Below are positions 11,101-23,374 of a stretch of DNA of 64,000 nucleotides, one piece after another. Position 1 is the stretch's first letter. Each line of letters opens with the position of its first letter. This stretch comes from Zygnema cylindricum. Lineage: Eukaryota; Streptophyta; Zygnematophyceae; Zygnematales; Zygnemataceae. Below the pieces are notes generated by a model. The model was not told the origin of the DNA. It did not search any database and saw only the letters and a list, made by a program, of their open reading frames with translations. The stretch is taken from positions 334,106-398,105 of the forward strand of contig JBBHKE010003410.1 in assembly GCA_037447655.1 (NCBI GenBank). Reading direction: 5' to 3'. Position numbers and translations under genes: made by a program.

Positions 11101-12805
11101 ACAATGATGAAGGTTGGTTAGCTAGACTTTGATTTCGGGCTTCGCTGTACCTTTCAGTGTCCTTTGATAGCTTCACCTTATTCGTTAGTTTCCAAATGAC
11201 AACCTGATTTCCCTTTATATTTCTTCCACTAGCGAACTATTTTCCATTTCGTCTTAGCCTCTCTTTTTTTCCCATGTACAAATGTGGTCTACCATCATGC
11301 CTTCTCAACAAAATATTACGTACCATTGTATCAACAAACACTATTGATTGGTAGTCATTATGCACAGCTAGACATACAATACCCACGCCTTTTAAAGATA
11401 CACTTCGACTGGCATTCCCCAAATTTCTCAATTGTTGAAGCTATTTCAAAGGTTGGGCAAACGTCCAACTATAGAAACAGGACGCAGACACTGTTTTGAA
11501 AATTACATTAGGATAGACCTACATTATAGGTTGCTTATATAGTTTACAGGAACAGAAACAGAAACCCACAGCAGTGACAAAAAGGACGATTTTCTTTGTC
11601 CGTCAACATTACAACAGTAAAGAAGACATTTTCCAGTGAAATAGCCATCAAATATCAGTTAATATTTTGTGATTCCCAGCTGTTCCGACAGAAGTCACGA
11701 AAGAAAGCACAATTGTACGAGCCTTTAGGCTTGGTATCAATCAAGAGGTCTTTAAATTCACCTCTCCAAGATTTCCAGAACCACCAAAATTGTATCCCAC
11801 CTATGAAAATCCCACAAACGAAAATGCCACAACTCTGACTACTGAGTAAATCATATCGACTACTACCACTCTAATCAAACCATAAAGAAGATTTATCAAA
11901 CAGCGAAACAAGACAATTGTTTCACAAAAAACCCACGGCTCTTCATTATCTAACTTTGAAAGGAGTTGACTTCGGCTGAAAATCGAGTTGTTTTAAAATT
12001 GTAGACAAAAGCCGGTGAAATTTCATAAATGCAAAAGAAGAAACACATGCTATTGTACACTCAAGGCAACACAAAAGGTGTCATACACATCCGTCAATTA
12101 TTGCTTCGTCTACCTTTAAAAAAAAAAAAAATCCACACTACCTCAAACCTGAATTTCCCTCCTATTGACCTACTGATTTCCTCAAATGTAACCATAGCCC
12201 TCACTCACAAACGCTGTCGGTTTTGTCTCTCCCTCCGTGCCTACTGTCCCAAGTACCTGTACTAATATCTACTCTGATATTCAGCCTCTCTGAAGCAGCC
12301 CTCCTATTTTTATCACTTTAGGTCAACTGCCAAATTAAGAGAGGCTCCAAACTATCCTTTCTATTGGTGTTTCACGCAGTCTATCATGTCAGTCGATTTA
12401 GCAGAAAGTGGAAAAGTGAAAGCATTCTCACACAAAAATGAGAGCGGAGCGTGACGATGGTGTCGTAGGTTTACGGGCTCAAGACCAGTTTGTACCGCAG
12501 GGAGCTGAGCCAGAGGACAATAGTTCTCCCAAGTATTGAATTTCTGAGGGGTCTTCTTCTCACCCACTGCTTGATACTCTATTTACAGCTTCATGTGATA
12601 GCAAATCCATGGGTACCATCTGATTCCTCTTTCTTCTCAGTCGCTCTTTCGCGCAGAACCGTTGAAAAACCACAGGAAAAAGTACTGTAGACAGTGCAAC
12701 GAGGCTTTCAAAATTAAAGATAAAAGTTTACACGTTACAATCCCCTGACGACCGCTCCACAATCATTTCATGGAGATCACTTTTCCACGAAGATTTTTCT
12801 GCCTT
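8161..12805. other. gene-free spacer, with a C/T-biased decayed stretch at 9.9-11.2 kb
   Basis: I could not support a gene in this 4.6 kb. Between about 9900 and 11230 several overlapping plus frames (for example 10364-10795 and 10474-10785) run through C/T-biased sequence, broken by stops. They may derive from an old retroelement, but no domain motif was recognised. The stretch just left of 12806 is the probable 3' UTR of the bHLH gene. Confidence 0.4.
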
Positions 12806-15481
12806 TTAAGAGCCATCCTCTGGCTGCCTGAATGTACGCCATTCCATTTCATCGCTCAAACCTGATGCATCCAATCTCCTTTGCAATTCCTGCAATAGCC
12901 CAGACAACAATGGTTTTAGGTCTCCCAAAATACACGAGATGACAAAAAGCAGGAAAATACAACAAAATAATCCACATACTTCATACATCACGCAGATTCC
13001 CTGATGCATAAAACTACATATCCGGATCACAGAAAAGCAGAGACCGACTGTTTCCAGACTTCCACACTACCCCCCCAAGAGATTTCACAAAGGTGCAGGA
13101 AAAATAAATATTCACTGAAGTCTCCAGGCTGGAAAACAAAAGGAAAAAGCTCTTCTTACCTGCACTTTCCGTTTAAGAAACTTCATATATTCCACCGCCT
13201 CTTCCAACATTTCGGCGGTGTTTGCCTGGTTGTTGATATTTGGCACAAGGTCTTGCAGTCTTTTCATATTCTCACTAATCCTCGTTCTTCGAACCTGCGA
13301 CATTTAAAGCCATATATTGTCAGATAATGTTCAACAACCTACGTTACTCTAGGTCATACATACAGACAGCATATTGGCAACAGACACGAATTTCGTTTAA
13401 CAAACCTGTGGTTGCAGCAAATTAGGGTTCGGTTCAAGAAACCGACAAAAACAATTCTGGGCCTAACCATAAATCAAAGACACCAGAGGCCAGCCCGTTC
13501 ACAAACTTGAATCACAAACTTGAATGTCGGACTGGAATCACCTCTCCAGGCACACCTCAGAAAAGACATAACTTGAACAGTCAATAACAAAATAGAGACA
13601 CTTACCCTTTCAGCAATGCTGCGAGGATGGGTTGCACAACCCCTTTTTGCCCTGGCTTTGCAAAGAACAGCATTCTCGGGATTAAGGCCACCTAAATCTC
13701 CGCCGGAAGATATGAATGTTGAATGCGAACCGTCAAGGAGACTTTCATCATACTTTCGCTGCACAGAGACGAGAAAATCCATCCAATATAACAATCAGCC
13801 ATACAGATTTTGAGAAATCTTACAAGCTCGACCATATCAGAAGCCAGCAAACCAAGGCGCATGGACACTAACTAGTCCTTACTCAGTCAGTGTTAAGAAT
13901 CAAACCATCAACACACTTAAAGAGTATTCCTACCAGTTGAAAAGACTTCCAGAATCTACTTACGTCTTGTGAATAGTCACCTGGTGGTGACTTTGGTCGT
14001 TTCTTTGCTATTAAATCGAAGTCCGCCAGCTCATCCATCTCCATTGCCAAGTCAGATCCAGACCGTTTTTTAGAATCTCCTCTAGGCATAGGTCCCAGTT
14101 GATCACTGAAGTCGATGGTTGGTGCTACTACTCTCTCCCAAGTACTTCTGTGATCATTTGCAGCTTGACTACCAGACCCAAGCTGCAGATTGTCCACACC
14201 ATTAAGCTTTGAATTCTCGACCTGATGTTGAGTCCCCCTTCCTTCTTCACCATTGTGAAGGAAACTAAGCTGCTGTTGATGGTGACCATTGGCAGCGGCA
14301 CTTTCTGCAGGACTTAGTTCTTCATTATCTCCAGAAATGGGGCCGAGCAAAGAGCCCCTGAATCCTGAACCATTTCCTGACATTGGTCCTACAGGAGGCC
14401 ACACATTCCCAAGGATGGCTCCTGGAGCAGAATGTCGACGAAGAAGAGCTCCAGCTTGGACTCCTGCAAGGCTTCTATGGCTACCTTCTTGAACCATGTT
14501 TCCAGATCCTGAAAGCATATTCGAGTTGGTTGTCACTGCAGTAGAAGAAGTTCCATTTGATTGCGAAAGTTGCAAAGTTCCCGCCAAGTCGGCGGCTTGT
14601 TCTAAAGCTTCGCCCTCTTGCCTTTTCAAGGAGAGCATTGGCATTTTCTTAGGAAGATGTGGAGGGTAATACTGTTGACCAAGGCTGTTCTCTGACCCAA
14701 GTTGGGAACTTGATGAGCCACGAAGACCAAGAGAAGAAGGGTTTGAAAGAGGTTCTGTGATAGAAGATTCATGGGTTGAACTCAAATATGACTGGAGTTC
14801 ACCATTGTTTTGGAGAGTACCACTTCCTTTGGCTCCAAAAATAGGATGGTACTGTCCAAGCTGCAAAGATTGTAGCAGTTCACGATTTCCCTGTTGTAAA
14901 CTATTTCCAAGAGAAGGATTTCCAGCAGGGAGACTTGCACTTCTTCGAGGTGGTAGCTCAAAATATTGTTTAGGATGGGCGGGACTCTGGTTCTGTGAGG
15001 GAGGCCTGCAAACAACAAACCACCAAGCTACAAAAAGTCTCAAATTTGAGGAGTTTGGGAGAGAGCTCTGCAATTAGACATTGCACTATACCAGATAAAG
15101 AATGAGACAGAAAATGACACAAAAGCAAAGACCATAATGCATCACTTTCTTCTGCCAGAAAACAAAACCATAAAAGTCACACCTGAAAAGAATACGTTTT
15201 CCTCCTTACAGTACACACGTAACTACGGGATGCATTCGAAAGAATCAACAAAAGACAAGCAACAAAAACAAAAATACAGACAGGTTCGAAGACACATCTC
15301 AACGCCGCAAAACGCAGCAACAATATGCAGCAAAAGAAAAACAAACTTCCTAAGAAATTATATAAAAAAAAAAATCCTACCAGCGATCTTCTTGAGGCAT
15401 CTGCATCCCGGCCATCCCCGTATGCTTGGGCGGCCATCGAGCACCAGGCATGTCATCTGCCAGTGCGTCACGTGGCGCCAT
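12806..15481 (-). CDS. bHLH transcription factor, AKS/FBH (bHLH130/122-like) type
   Basis: Five coding exons are proposed: 15481-15381, 15005-13964, 13758-13606, 13294-13160 and 12889-12806, giving about 504 residues; all introns are GT-AG and frame is kept. The N-terminal ~400 residues are Ser/Gln/Gly-rich with a RRHSAPGAI block like the RHSSSPAG block of this family, and a nuclear-type KKRPKSPPGDY segment. The bHLH domain (about residues 415-477) begins RAKRGCATHPRSIAER in exon 3. It continues VRRTRISENMKRLQDLVPN in exon 4, with the basic-region H, E and R that contact E-boxes and a helix 2 of AEMLEEAVEYMKFLK. In Arabidopsis these factors act in flowering-time (CO) and stomatal K+ channel control; the role here is inferred only. 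The start is the first ATG after an in-frame stop; a GCT triplet run lies in the leader. Confidence 0.9.
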
Positions 15482-15498
15482 GGCACGTGTGGCACGTG
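15469..15498. promoter_or_regulatory. cluster of three G-box (CACGTG) motifs around the bHLH start codon
   Basis: CACGTG occurs at 15469-15474, 15484-15489 and 15493-15498, spanning the proposed start codon at 15481-15479. The G-box is a classic bHLH/bZIP site and palindromic. Three copies in 30 bp invite the idea of autoregulation, but part of this sequence is coding, so its periodicity could be chance. Confidence 0.45.
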
Positions 15499-15550
15499 GC
15501 GGCAGTCCAGAAGAGTTGTCCAGGTTTTGCAGCCGGTGCCTGCCGAACCA

Positions 15551-15577
15551 AGCAGCAGCAGCAGCAGCAGCAGCAGC
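15551..15577. repeat. AGC trinucleotide microsatellite in the bHLH 5' leader
   Basis: There are nine AGC units on the plus strand (GCT on the transcribed strand), about 70 bp upstream of the proposed bHLH start. In the start codon's frame they would encode alanine, and that frame is open back to a TGA. There is no ATG before 15481, so I treat the run as untranslated. Confidence 0.85.
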
Positions 15578-18500
15578 AATACTCGGCCTCTCAAAGCAAA
15601 AGGTTCAACAAATTTTAAGACTGAGACTGCTTGTGAGCAACACACATTCCGGAAAATCTTGACATCTGTTAGCGTATCACAGAGCTCTATCTTGAGCAAC
15701 TCGGCGTGCGTGGATCCATGTGCGACAGAGTTCCGTAAAGCGTTTCGTCACGTGGTATAGTTGTGTCCGTCACCATAGCGACACTCTGCGGATCCTGCCG
15801 AAGATCAACTTTTTTGGCGGGATCCAAGCCACAGGCGCCCATGGGCCACCCGGAAAAGTCGGCGAGGCTTCCCATCGGGCGGCAGGTGGATCCCAGCAAG
15901 TGGAGCCGTTGGAGGGATGATTCAGTTTGGAAAATAGGGTTAAGGGCTGAAGGTTTGAGAACCATTGGGTCAGAAAACGTTTTTTTTTTTTTTCTAACGC
16001 GAAAACTCGCAAAAATAGAGCTGCAAAAGTTCAATCAGATTGGATAGCCGCGGAATGTCGGGCAATCGTGTAATTTTATTGCTCGGAAGATATGGGAGTG
16101 AAATTATACAGAACGCACTAAAAGTGGCCGTGAAATGTATACGAAACTTTTTAGTTGTCGCAAAATGGAAGTTGATTTGTCCAATTTGGAAGTTGATCTT
16201 TAGAAAAAAAAATGTGACGCGTAAAACAGCCGAGAAAAAAAAGCTTGTCACGTACTTTTGTACTTCCCGTACTTTTCTCTCAGTTTGTTTGTAATGTTGA
16301 GACGACGACATAAATGGCCAAATTGATAACCCAGGGTTATGAAATGGGCACGTCAATCGGGTCAACGAAAAAAAAAAAACGTTTTATGAACCGAATAAGA
16401 GCATTTTTGACCCAATGGACCTAGCCCTAGGGGGGGTTGTAAACAGATGATTTCAGAAACGTGGATCCAGGACCGATTAATTGATTTGCGGAATGCGGCG
16501 TCGGCACATGGCGAAAAAACAAAAACCGTACAAAGATACGGCAGCTGGGGGTGGATCATTTTGCTCTGGCGCCACCCAACTGTCAAGTCTGCCATACCTC
16601 GAGTTCGGGCAACGTGGAAGAAATGTGAAAAACAAGCGTTACCGTATGCGCATTGGCGTTACTGCAATTTAATTATGCGATCGCATTTAAACGTTCAGCG
16701 GACGCACTTTTGATTTAGTGCGGTCTTAGTACGTTTATCGGAATGTAAAATGAACGGCCAGATTGCAGGATTGTACCGATCGACGCATTATATAATGGCC
16801 TCTCACGTGCTAACTTTCTCATTTGTTTCGGTTCAGCTGTGGACTCATTTTAGTGCGTGTACTCTAACTCTAGAATTACGCGCCGCGTGGCCGTAAATAG
16901 CACTGTTCAAACAGTTTTTACGCAAGACGTTCGAAGAACAAGACAATTCCAACCGCGGGCAAAACTTTTGTGTAATTACTTGTCGGCGCTAAAGTTATTT
17001 TTTTCCGGGAGTTGTCAACTTACCAAAAGAGTGACAGCGCGCTGCGCGCCCGTGCATTCGACCCCGGTACAGAATCTTTCTCCGTCTTTTTTTTTAAGGC
17101 CGGGCGAAATGCCAGCATGCGGCTAAGAAAATTTTCGTGACGACTTCCGGCGTCCGGTCAGTTTCGTACAGTTTTGCAATTTACAAGTGGACGACGGGCT
17201 GTACTTTCTTAGTTGCTGCGCAAGTGCACAACGCGGCCATCCTGCGCTGAAAGAAGATACGGACACACGTGCGAGGTGGTGAGCCGCATGCGCGGGGCGG
17301 GGAAGCTGCACGGGTACGTCAATTTTGCTAACATGCAAGTGGAACACGTCATGAGTACAAGTTTACTGTACGAATTAACGAAAATAATAAATGCGTTTTG
17401 GAGTCATCAAGCAGAATCAAGCGAATCTATTCATGGTGTACCTCGAACAATTTGGGCGATGCTGCATGAAGGACATTTTTAGGAGATTCTGAAATATTAT
17501 CCGGAGCCAGAACCTGGTGCCGTACAGTTGTATCCAACAACCATATCTTAGTCGATACTATTTTGGGGTAGCCTGAAGTGAATTTCGTCGAGGCCAATTT
17601 TCCGATATGCGTTAGGGGGATTCGAAAATGTACTGTACTGTACGTAGTCGGGCTACTATACCGTATCCTCTGCGATATTCGTTTCAGGGTCAAACTTAAA
17701 AGTACAGTACTGTAGCCTTACAACAGCCAGCTGATAGCCGTCCGATTAGATGTGGACGGCTACGAGAACTCAACTAAGGGCGACTTCAAAATTTGATTAA
17801 TTTTCATATGTTTACGACCGATCAAATGACCATTTTTTACAGGTCAATCATTAGTCACGTCACATCGGTGGTACCAAACCAAACTAAAGTTTATGCTCCC
17901 TCATTTCAACAAACAAATCAGTACAAGTAAGAATACATTACTAGGTTATGTTAACACATCGAATTCTACCCGCGTACGATATGATTTGAGGTTTAGGGCT
18001 TCTCAATCTGACGCGCGATACGTCACATATCGCAATAAATCGATGTGAAATCGAGTCGGGGAAATTCACAACAGTAGTGACGGCTTTCTATGTTTCCAAA
18101 AGTACAAAGTTACTAAACGTTTGGATTTTAAATTTCATGACAAAATCAATTCATTCTTCTTTATTTCATTTTTGGTTTGTTTTTTATAAATAGAGATAAA
18201 CATTTAGTGGCACAAAACAGACCGATTACATCACAGAGTTTAAATATTAGGTTCGTTTACTTTTTCTTTTAATGCTAGCTATCATTTAATTAATTTCAGC
18301 ACATTTAACTTACATCACGTTAACTATTATGATTTTATATTTACGTTTTTTATAGGAAGTTGGGTAGTGTATTACACACGATGCTTGTCATAAACAACAA
18401 AAAAAATTGAAGTAAAACACTACGATACATATATAACATATATTTAAAATTACAGTTGTGATTGCAATCTAAAAACAAAATCTTGCATATACTTTATTTC

Positions 18501-18990
18501 AAACTGTTACGATACAATTATAAGAAAAAAAAAAATGATATTTGAAAGGCGGAATATCGTTGACTTTTCCATAAAACGTTAAAAGACCTTTTGATCTTAC
18601 ACGTTTGTAAACTCCGTTTATAATAAAATTTAAAGGGGCATTGGGGTCTTGAGTTTATCAAAACAAATAGAAAAATGAATAGGAGTTCACGAAATACGAT
18701 CAAAGCGTTTATAAAAACCTATTATATTACGAATTGGAGAAAACTACAACTACAATTTTTTTGTCACAATTTTTCACACGAAAATAAACTTTGGACGTGT
18801 GTGGGAAAAGTTGAAGATGTAAGATTACACCATATAAAAATAACCATTTTTTAAGATAAATTACTTTAAAGTTTTTAAATTTAAGCAATCTTGTCGGGAG
18901 GAGGAGGATTGATTGAGGCGCGTACACGAAGTGGTGATTATCAACAATAAACAATTTGATGTTTCGTTATCGAGTTTGATCGATCTTGCA
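15578..18990. other. gene-free spacer upstream of the bHLH gene
   Basis: This includes the presumed promoter of the bHLH gene. Short open frames on both strands carry no recognisable motif. GTAC-rich words cluster near 17630-17720. No structural RNA was seen. Confidence 0.4.
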
Positions 18991-19016
18991 ACGACGAGGT
19001 TATCACCAATATCATC

Positions 19017-19605
19017 TTAACCACCACCACCACCACCATTATCGTCGTCGTCACTATCACCCAATCACTAATGGAACGTTGTTACCAATACCATCGCTAT
19101 TGTCATTGTCAACCTCATAACCGCGCCAATGCGAACTCGAGCGCCACCGCCATTTCTAAGGTTACCGGTAAATCATCCTTATTGTTATCAAAATATTAAT
19201 TGTCACCACTCCATGTTCGTGCAGCACCATCGTTAATGACATTGTCAAAACCATCATCACCACCGTTAATACCAACACTATCACCAAATCAACAATAACA
19301 TTTTCACCATTTATGGCGTGATGGTAGATATAAAAAGTATCACCATTATTGTCACAACCGTTCGTTTTATTGTCGTGTTTGTTATCATAGTTATCATCAT
19401 GATCATCGCGACCATCGTCACCGACGTCATTATCTTCATCATCCTAACGTCGTAATATGCTCATCATTTTTTCCATTTTTACGATTGTTATCGCGCATTT
19501 TATTTTGCATTACTAACACCAATCTCACGACCCTCGACCCAATAAACTTCATCCATACCATCACAATCGCAATCGTCGTCATCGTCATTATCTTGGTCGT
19601 TATTG
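19017..19605. repeat. cryptic trinucleotide-rich region (CAN/ATC type)
   Basis: About 600 bp is dominated by degenerate ACC, ATC, CAT and GTC triplets, including a pure CCA run near 19020-19037 and TCGTCGTCGTC near 19045. It looks like an old, diverged trinucleotide array. Open frames across it are unremarkable. Confidence 0.6.
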
Positions 19606-21278
19606 TAACGTATATAATATACAATTAGCATGGAATATCTTTTATTGAACTTCCGTTTATGTAAAACAAGCTTGCAAAATTAATTTATGAGTCCCAATGT
19701 TGATATTTAACGATTAGAAATCCGACATTTTTGTTTAATTTGTTAATTTTGCACATTATATTTACATATTTTGGCTCAAAATTGTAGTCTTTTCATATTT
19801 TATTTAAATCGAACTCATTATTTCTATTGCTATCTCCATACATTTAAATTGTTACCCCTTTTTACCACCCCTTTTTTTTTCCCTTGACGCCCTGTATATT
19901 TATACCGTATGTGCCCTCGTCCTTATGTTATTTGTTATTTGACTCTCGCTATATTTACCCGTGTCTTTCCATTTTATTGACTTTTTATTATATAATGGCT
20001 TCCTTTTGTACGTGTTGATCATTTGATTAATGTTATCTTGTTTCAACATATTTATAATTTCCCATATTCGTTTTAATTGCTAAAAATACACTATTTGTAT
20101 GTGTTTATCATTTTATTCACGATATATTGTTATAAACTCTTCAATTTCAATTATTATATTCCTTTTAACTGCTCAACCTTCGTTTAATTTCCCCTCTTTG
20201 TTTCCTTTCTCATATTATACTTTCATTTGTTTCTTCTATTTCAACCCATCGGTTTTCCCCATTTCCCTCAATTTCGTTTTTTTTTTAATCGTGTCGTTAT
20301 CCGATTGTTCACCCAACATCTTTTTTTTGTAAATCGATCCATTTGTCTTCTGTCACCTTTTTTCCTCTTACGCTATTTGTCTAAACTGACTTCACTTTTT
20401 ATTAGTCCGTCATTCATTATAGTATTTTGCATTATAGTACACCCCTATAACACGTTGATTCCCTTCACCCTTCCTTTTTTTTTCTTATAATACCACCAAC
20501 TATTTCCCTCTCAGTTATTTTTTTCCCACTTTATACATTTTATGACCACATATTTTCTAACTTAATCTGCTCTATCATGACAGAAGACTCGGTGTAGTAG
20601 TTCTCTACTTAGCGTATAGATGCACGAAAACGTATATGTAAACAACGTATTAATTTGAGCTAAAACCGCACGTGTAAAGTTATACATTGTTAACATTTGT
20701 GTTTAAAACATTTGTCGTGTGTGAAACAAAATCCTTAGCAACCAGGTGAAGCCTCTCAACGCCATCCCACCTTTTCCCCAATAATTTTGTTATATTTGAA
20801 GGGTACAAAATTTGAGAGGTAAATATATAAAACCCTTATATTTTTCAAAGAATGGGTTATAATTGGCAAATTAGTTAGTGACACGTGTACGATTGGTAAA
20901 AATGTTACAAATTGTTGTTCTAAATTTTGCCATGGAGTTTTATATGTTTGTAAACGAGTTCCAAAAGTAATGTATAAAGTTGTTTGTCGTGTCACGTAAA
21001 AGTTGAATTAACTAGTGTTGCTTAGTCGGACACATCAACAGACTATGTTATCGGCAGACCATATTATGGACACTCGATTCGAGGCATAAATCTCCAACCC
21101 GAAACTCGTGAAATAAAAAAAAAAGTTGCAGAACACCTGCCGAGCCTTGTAGGGCGACAAATTCTCAGAATTTGCATCTGAAATTTTTCACTTTCACGGG
21201 TTTAGGGTGGCAGATTTATACTCACATCGGGTGCCGATAATAGCGCCTGCCGATGTGTGCCGCTACGAAAGACACTCT
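19606..21278. other. gene-free, strongly AT-rich
   Basis: T-rich on the plus strand, especially 19840-20560. Hydrophobic-looking short plus frames (20099-20332, 20227-20490) come from this base bias. No gene, RNA or clear transposon terminus was seen. Confidence 0.4.
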
Positions 21279-21327
21279 CCTCCGTCGATAGGTGAAGAAA
21301 ATAAGGGGAAATTTATATCGACGGAGG
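21279..21327. repeat. 12-bp perfect inverted repeat (hairpin)
   Basis: CCTCCGTCGATA at 21279-21290 is the exact reverse complement of TATCGACGGAGG at 21316-21327, with a 25-base loop. It is not followed by a T run and does not resemble a known RNA. Confidence 0.6.
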
Positions 21328-22874
21328 GGAATCTGCTATATCAATGTAAATGTTTTTGACTCGGATAATTTTAATATACGACAATTGACATGTACAGTAC
21401 TTTTTGTAATCTGTACAGGCCTATGCATACCTGCCACGTGTCATATTATGCCTTTTTTTACACATTGACACGTGAGCCAACTTTTTAATATCTATATTTA
21501 TAGTTGTTACATGTGCTCAAAGAAATTTATGGGAAGAAGTCATTTTGCGACTGTCAATTTTGATCGCCCGTCCAAAAAGATGGAACAGAAGAGCCACGTG
21601 GAGCGCTACGAATAGAAAGCTGTCAATGTGTCCTGTCGTGAGGTTCCTTAAGTTTGTTTTTTTCCTTTTTCCCGCGATAAAATCTCGAACGGGGAAATCT
21701 TATCACGTGTCGAAACTGGCGATAGATTTCCTAGCTGGCGCTGTCTTAAAATATGATTCCCACGGTTTCTTTACATAGTTATCTGTACTTTTTCTCCGTA
21801 ACTACGAAATTACTGTAGGATATATTTTGTCTTCTTGAAAGAAATTTCTGTTGGGAACAGTACCGTGGATTTAGCAGATTTTCCTCCGTTGACGTATATT
21901 TCTCTTTCAATAATTATTGATTTGCCGCTGAGCAGGTGGATACGCCGGGTGTTATTCCCGAGGAAGTGGCGCGACGGTCACAAGCCTTAGAAAAACACAT
22001 GGGAACGGGGCCAACCGTGATTCTATGCAGTTCCGACAGATCTCATCGCTTTCAGCAAATTAGAAAAAGGACAGAAGCATTAAAGGCCGAATGATGGCAG
22101 AAACAGTTACGGCAAAGTAATCGAAGGACCCGACTGTTTGTGGTGTCTTCGGGCCACGTGGGATTCATGACGTTTTCTGAATCAATCAAAAGGAACAAAC
22201 AAAACAATGTGCCGACAAATTCGAGCGGAACCGAAAAAGTTGTCTCCGAAAAAGTTGCGTGGTGACAAAGGCGTTGACGAATAGAAATGATTGATGATGT
22301 CAGCACGTCTGCCATATCAATCATCTCTGGACAAAATCCTGATGACGTTCCGTTCAGCTAAAGTATCTTTTTCTTTCAAATATTTGTGAAAATGTCCGAA
22401 ATTTTTCCGATGGATTTTGACTTATTAGGATCAAGAATCGTTGTCTATTTAATACGTTTTGTCTAGCAGCCTTCACGAAAGGACCAATTGTGCACGTAAG
22501 CGTAAAATCGCTCATTGAAACGAAGAGCCTTTCGATAAGGGTGTCGTATGTAATGATGTGTAGCAAATAACGAGATTCATTGGTCGATTTTGTTGTTTTT
22601 AGCTGCAACGAAGGGCTCCTCGTGTTACAATGCCGGGGAGGAATCATTGTCGGTGCGTCCGAAGGACATTTCAAAAGAAACAAAATTATATATTGTCTTT
22701 TTGTGTACGTGGCTGCCGCTTAATCAGAGTCGATTTTGATATTTTGCAGCTTCAAGCGGCGCAGACCGTTTCTCCGACTGTACGTTCAAAGGCTGATTGC
22801 GTGATCATTTTTTAAAGCTCGATGATTGGGATAGCCGCCAAAACTCTGGCGAACCTATTATTTTATTACGGGAG
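21328..22874. other. gene-free spacer
   Basis: No gene recognised. Minus frames at 22052-22324 and 22354-22683 lack motifs and have no supporting neighbours. Confidence 0.4.
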
Positions 22875-22876
22875 TA

Positions 22877-22900
22877 CACCGTTAAACGCTATTAGTGTAA
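22877..22900 (+). repeat. isolated left terminus of a TA-MITE
   Basis: CACCGTTAAACGCTATTAGTG preceded by TA matches the family terminal repeat with a few changes. The 280 bp that follow are A-rich and do not match the other copies, so this may be a remnant or a different internal sequence ending at 23372. Confidence 0.45.
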
Positions 22901-23176
22901 AGAAACAATAGTGGTACACTCTATTCTTTGTTCAAGGAAAACTTTATTACAAAAATCAATGTGCAAATGGGGCGAAAAAATAAATAAACAACATCTGAAT
23001 ATTACAAAGGGAGACTAAGGCGAAGAGAACAAACGAAGAAGTCGACGCTAACTAAAGTACACAGCCACCAAAACTAAACAAATCTACCAAAGATGTGCAG
23101 TTCAAAGGGCCAAACGCCAACAAAAAAAACAACCCTCACATTTAAAGCTAATTTGGATACACATTTCTATATTGTA

Positions 23177-23372
23177 CACCTTGAATCGCTAGCGTATATA
23201 AATTATTAGTGTAAATACAAAATTAGCGTCATTCATTCTAATTTAGTTACAGGAGACGTGGCAGATTATGGTCCACGTCCTTAAATAGTGTGATTTATTA
23301 TATTTAAGGTATCAATGTCAAAATTTTGGGGTGCCGATATAGCGTACATAAGGCTAATAACGATTCGCGGTG
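23177..23372 (-). mobile_element. short TA-flanked MITE (~196 bp), inverted relative to the 25673 copy
   Basis: The element begins CACCTTGAATCGCTAGCG and ends CTAATAACGATTCGCGGTG, flanked on both sides by TA (23175-23176 and 23373-23374). Its interior is the reverse complement of the short copy at 25673-25872; both share GGTGCCGATATAG / CTATATCGGCACC and a GACGTGGCAGATTATGGTCC block. A further family-type left end, CACCGTTAAACGCTATTAGTG, lies at 22877 after a TA. It could belong to an older copy that hosts this one. Confidence 0.8.
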
Positions 23373-23374
23373 TA

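Noticed and set aside
15137-15760. 207-codon plus frame opposite the bHLH first exon
   Set aside because: Antisense shadow of the bHLH leader, intron and exon, including the AGC repeat read as Ser or Gln.
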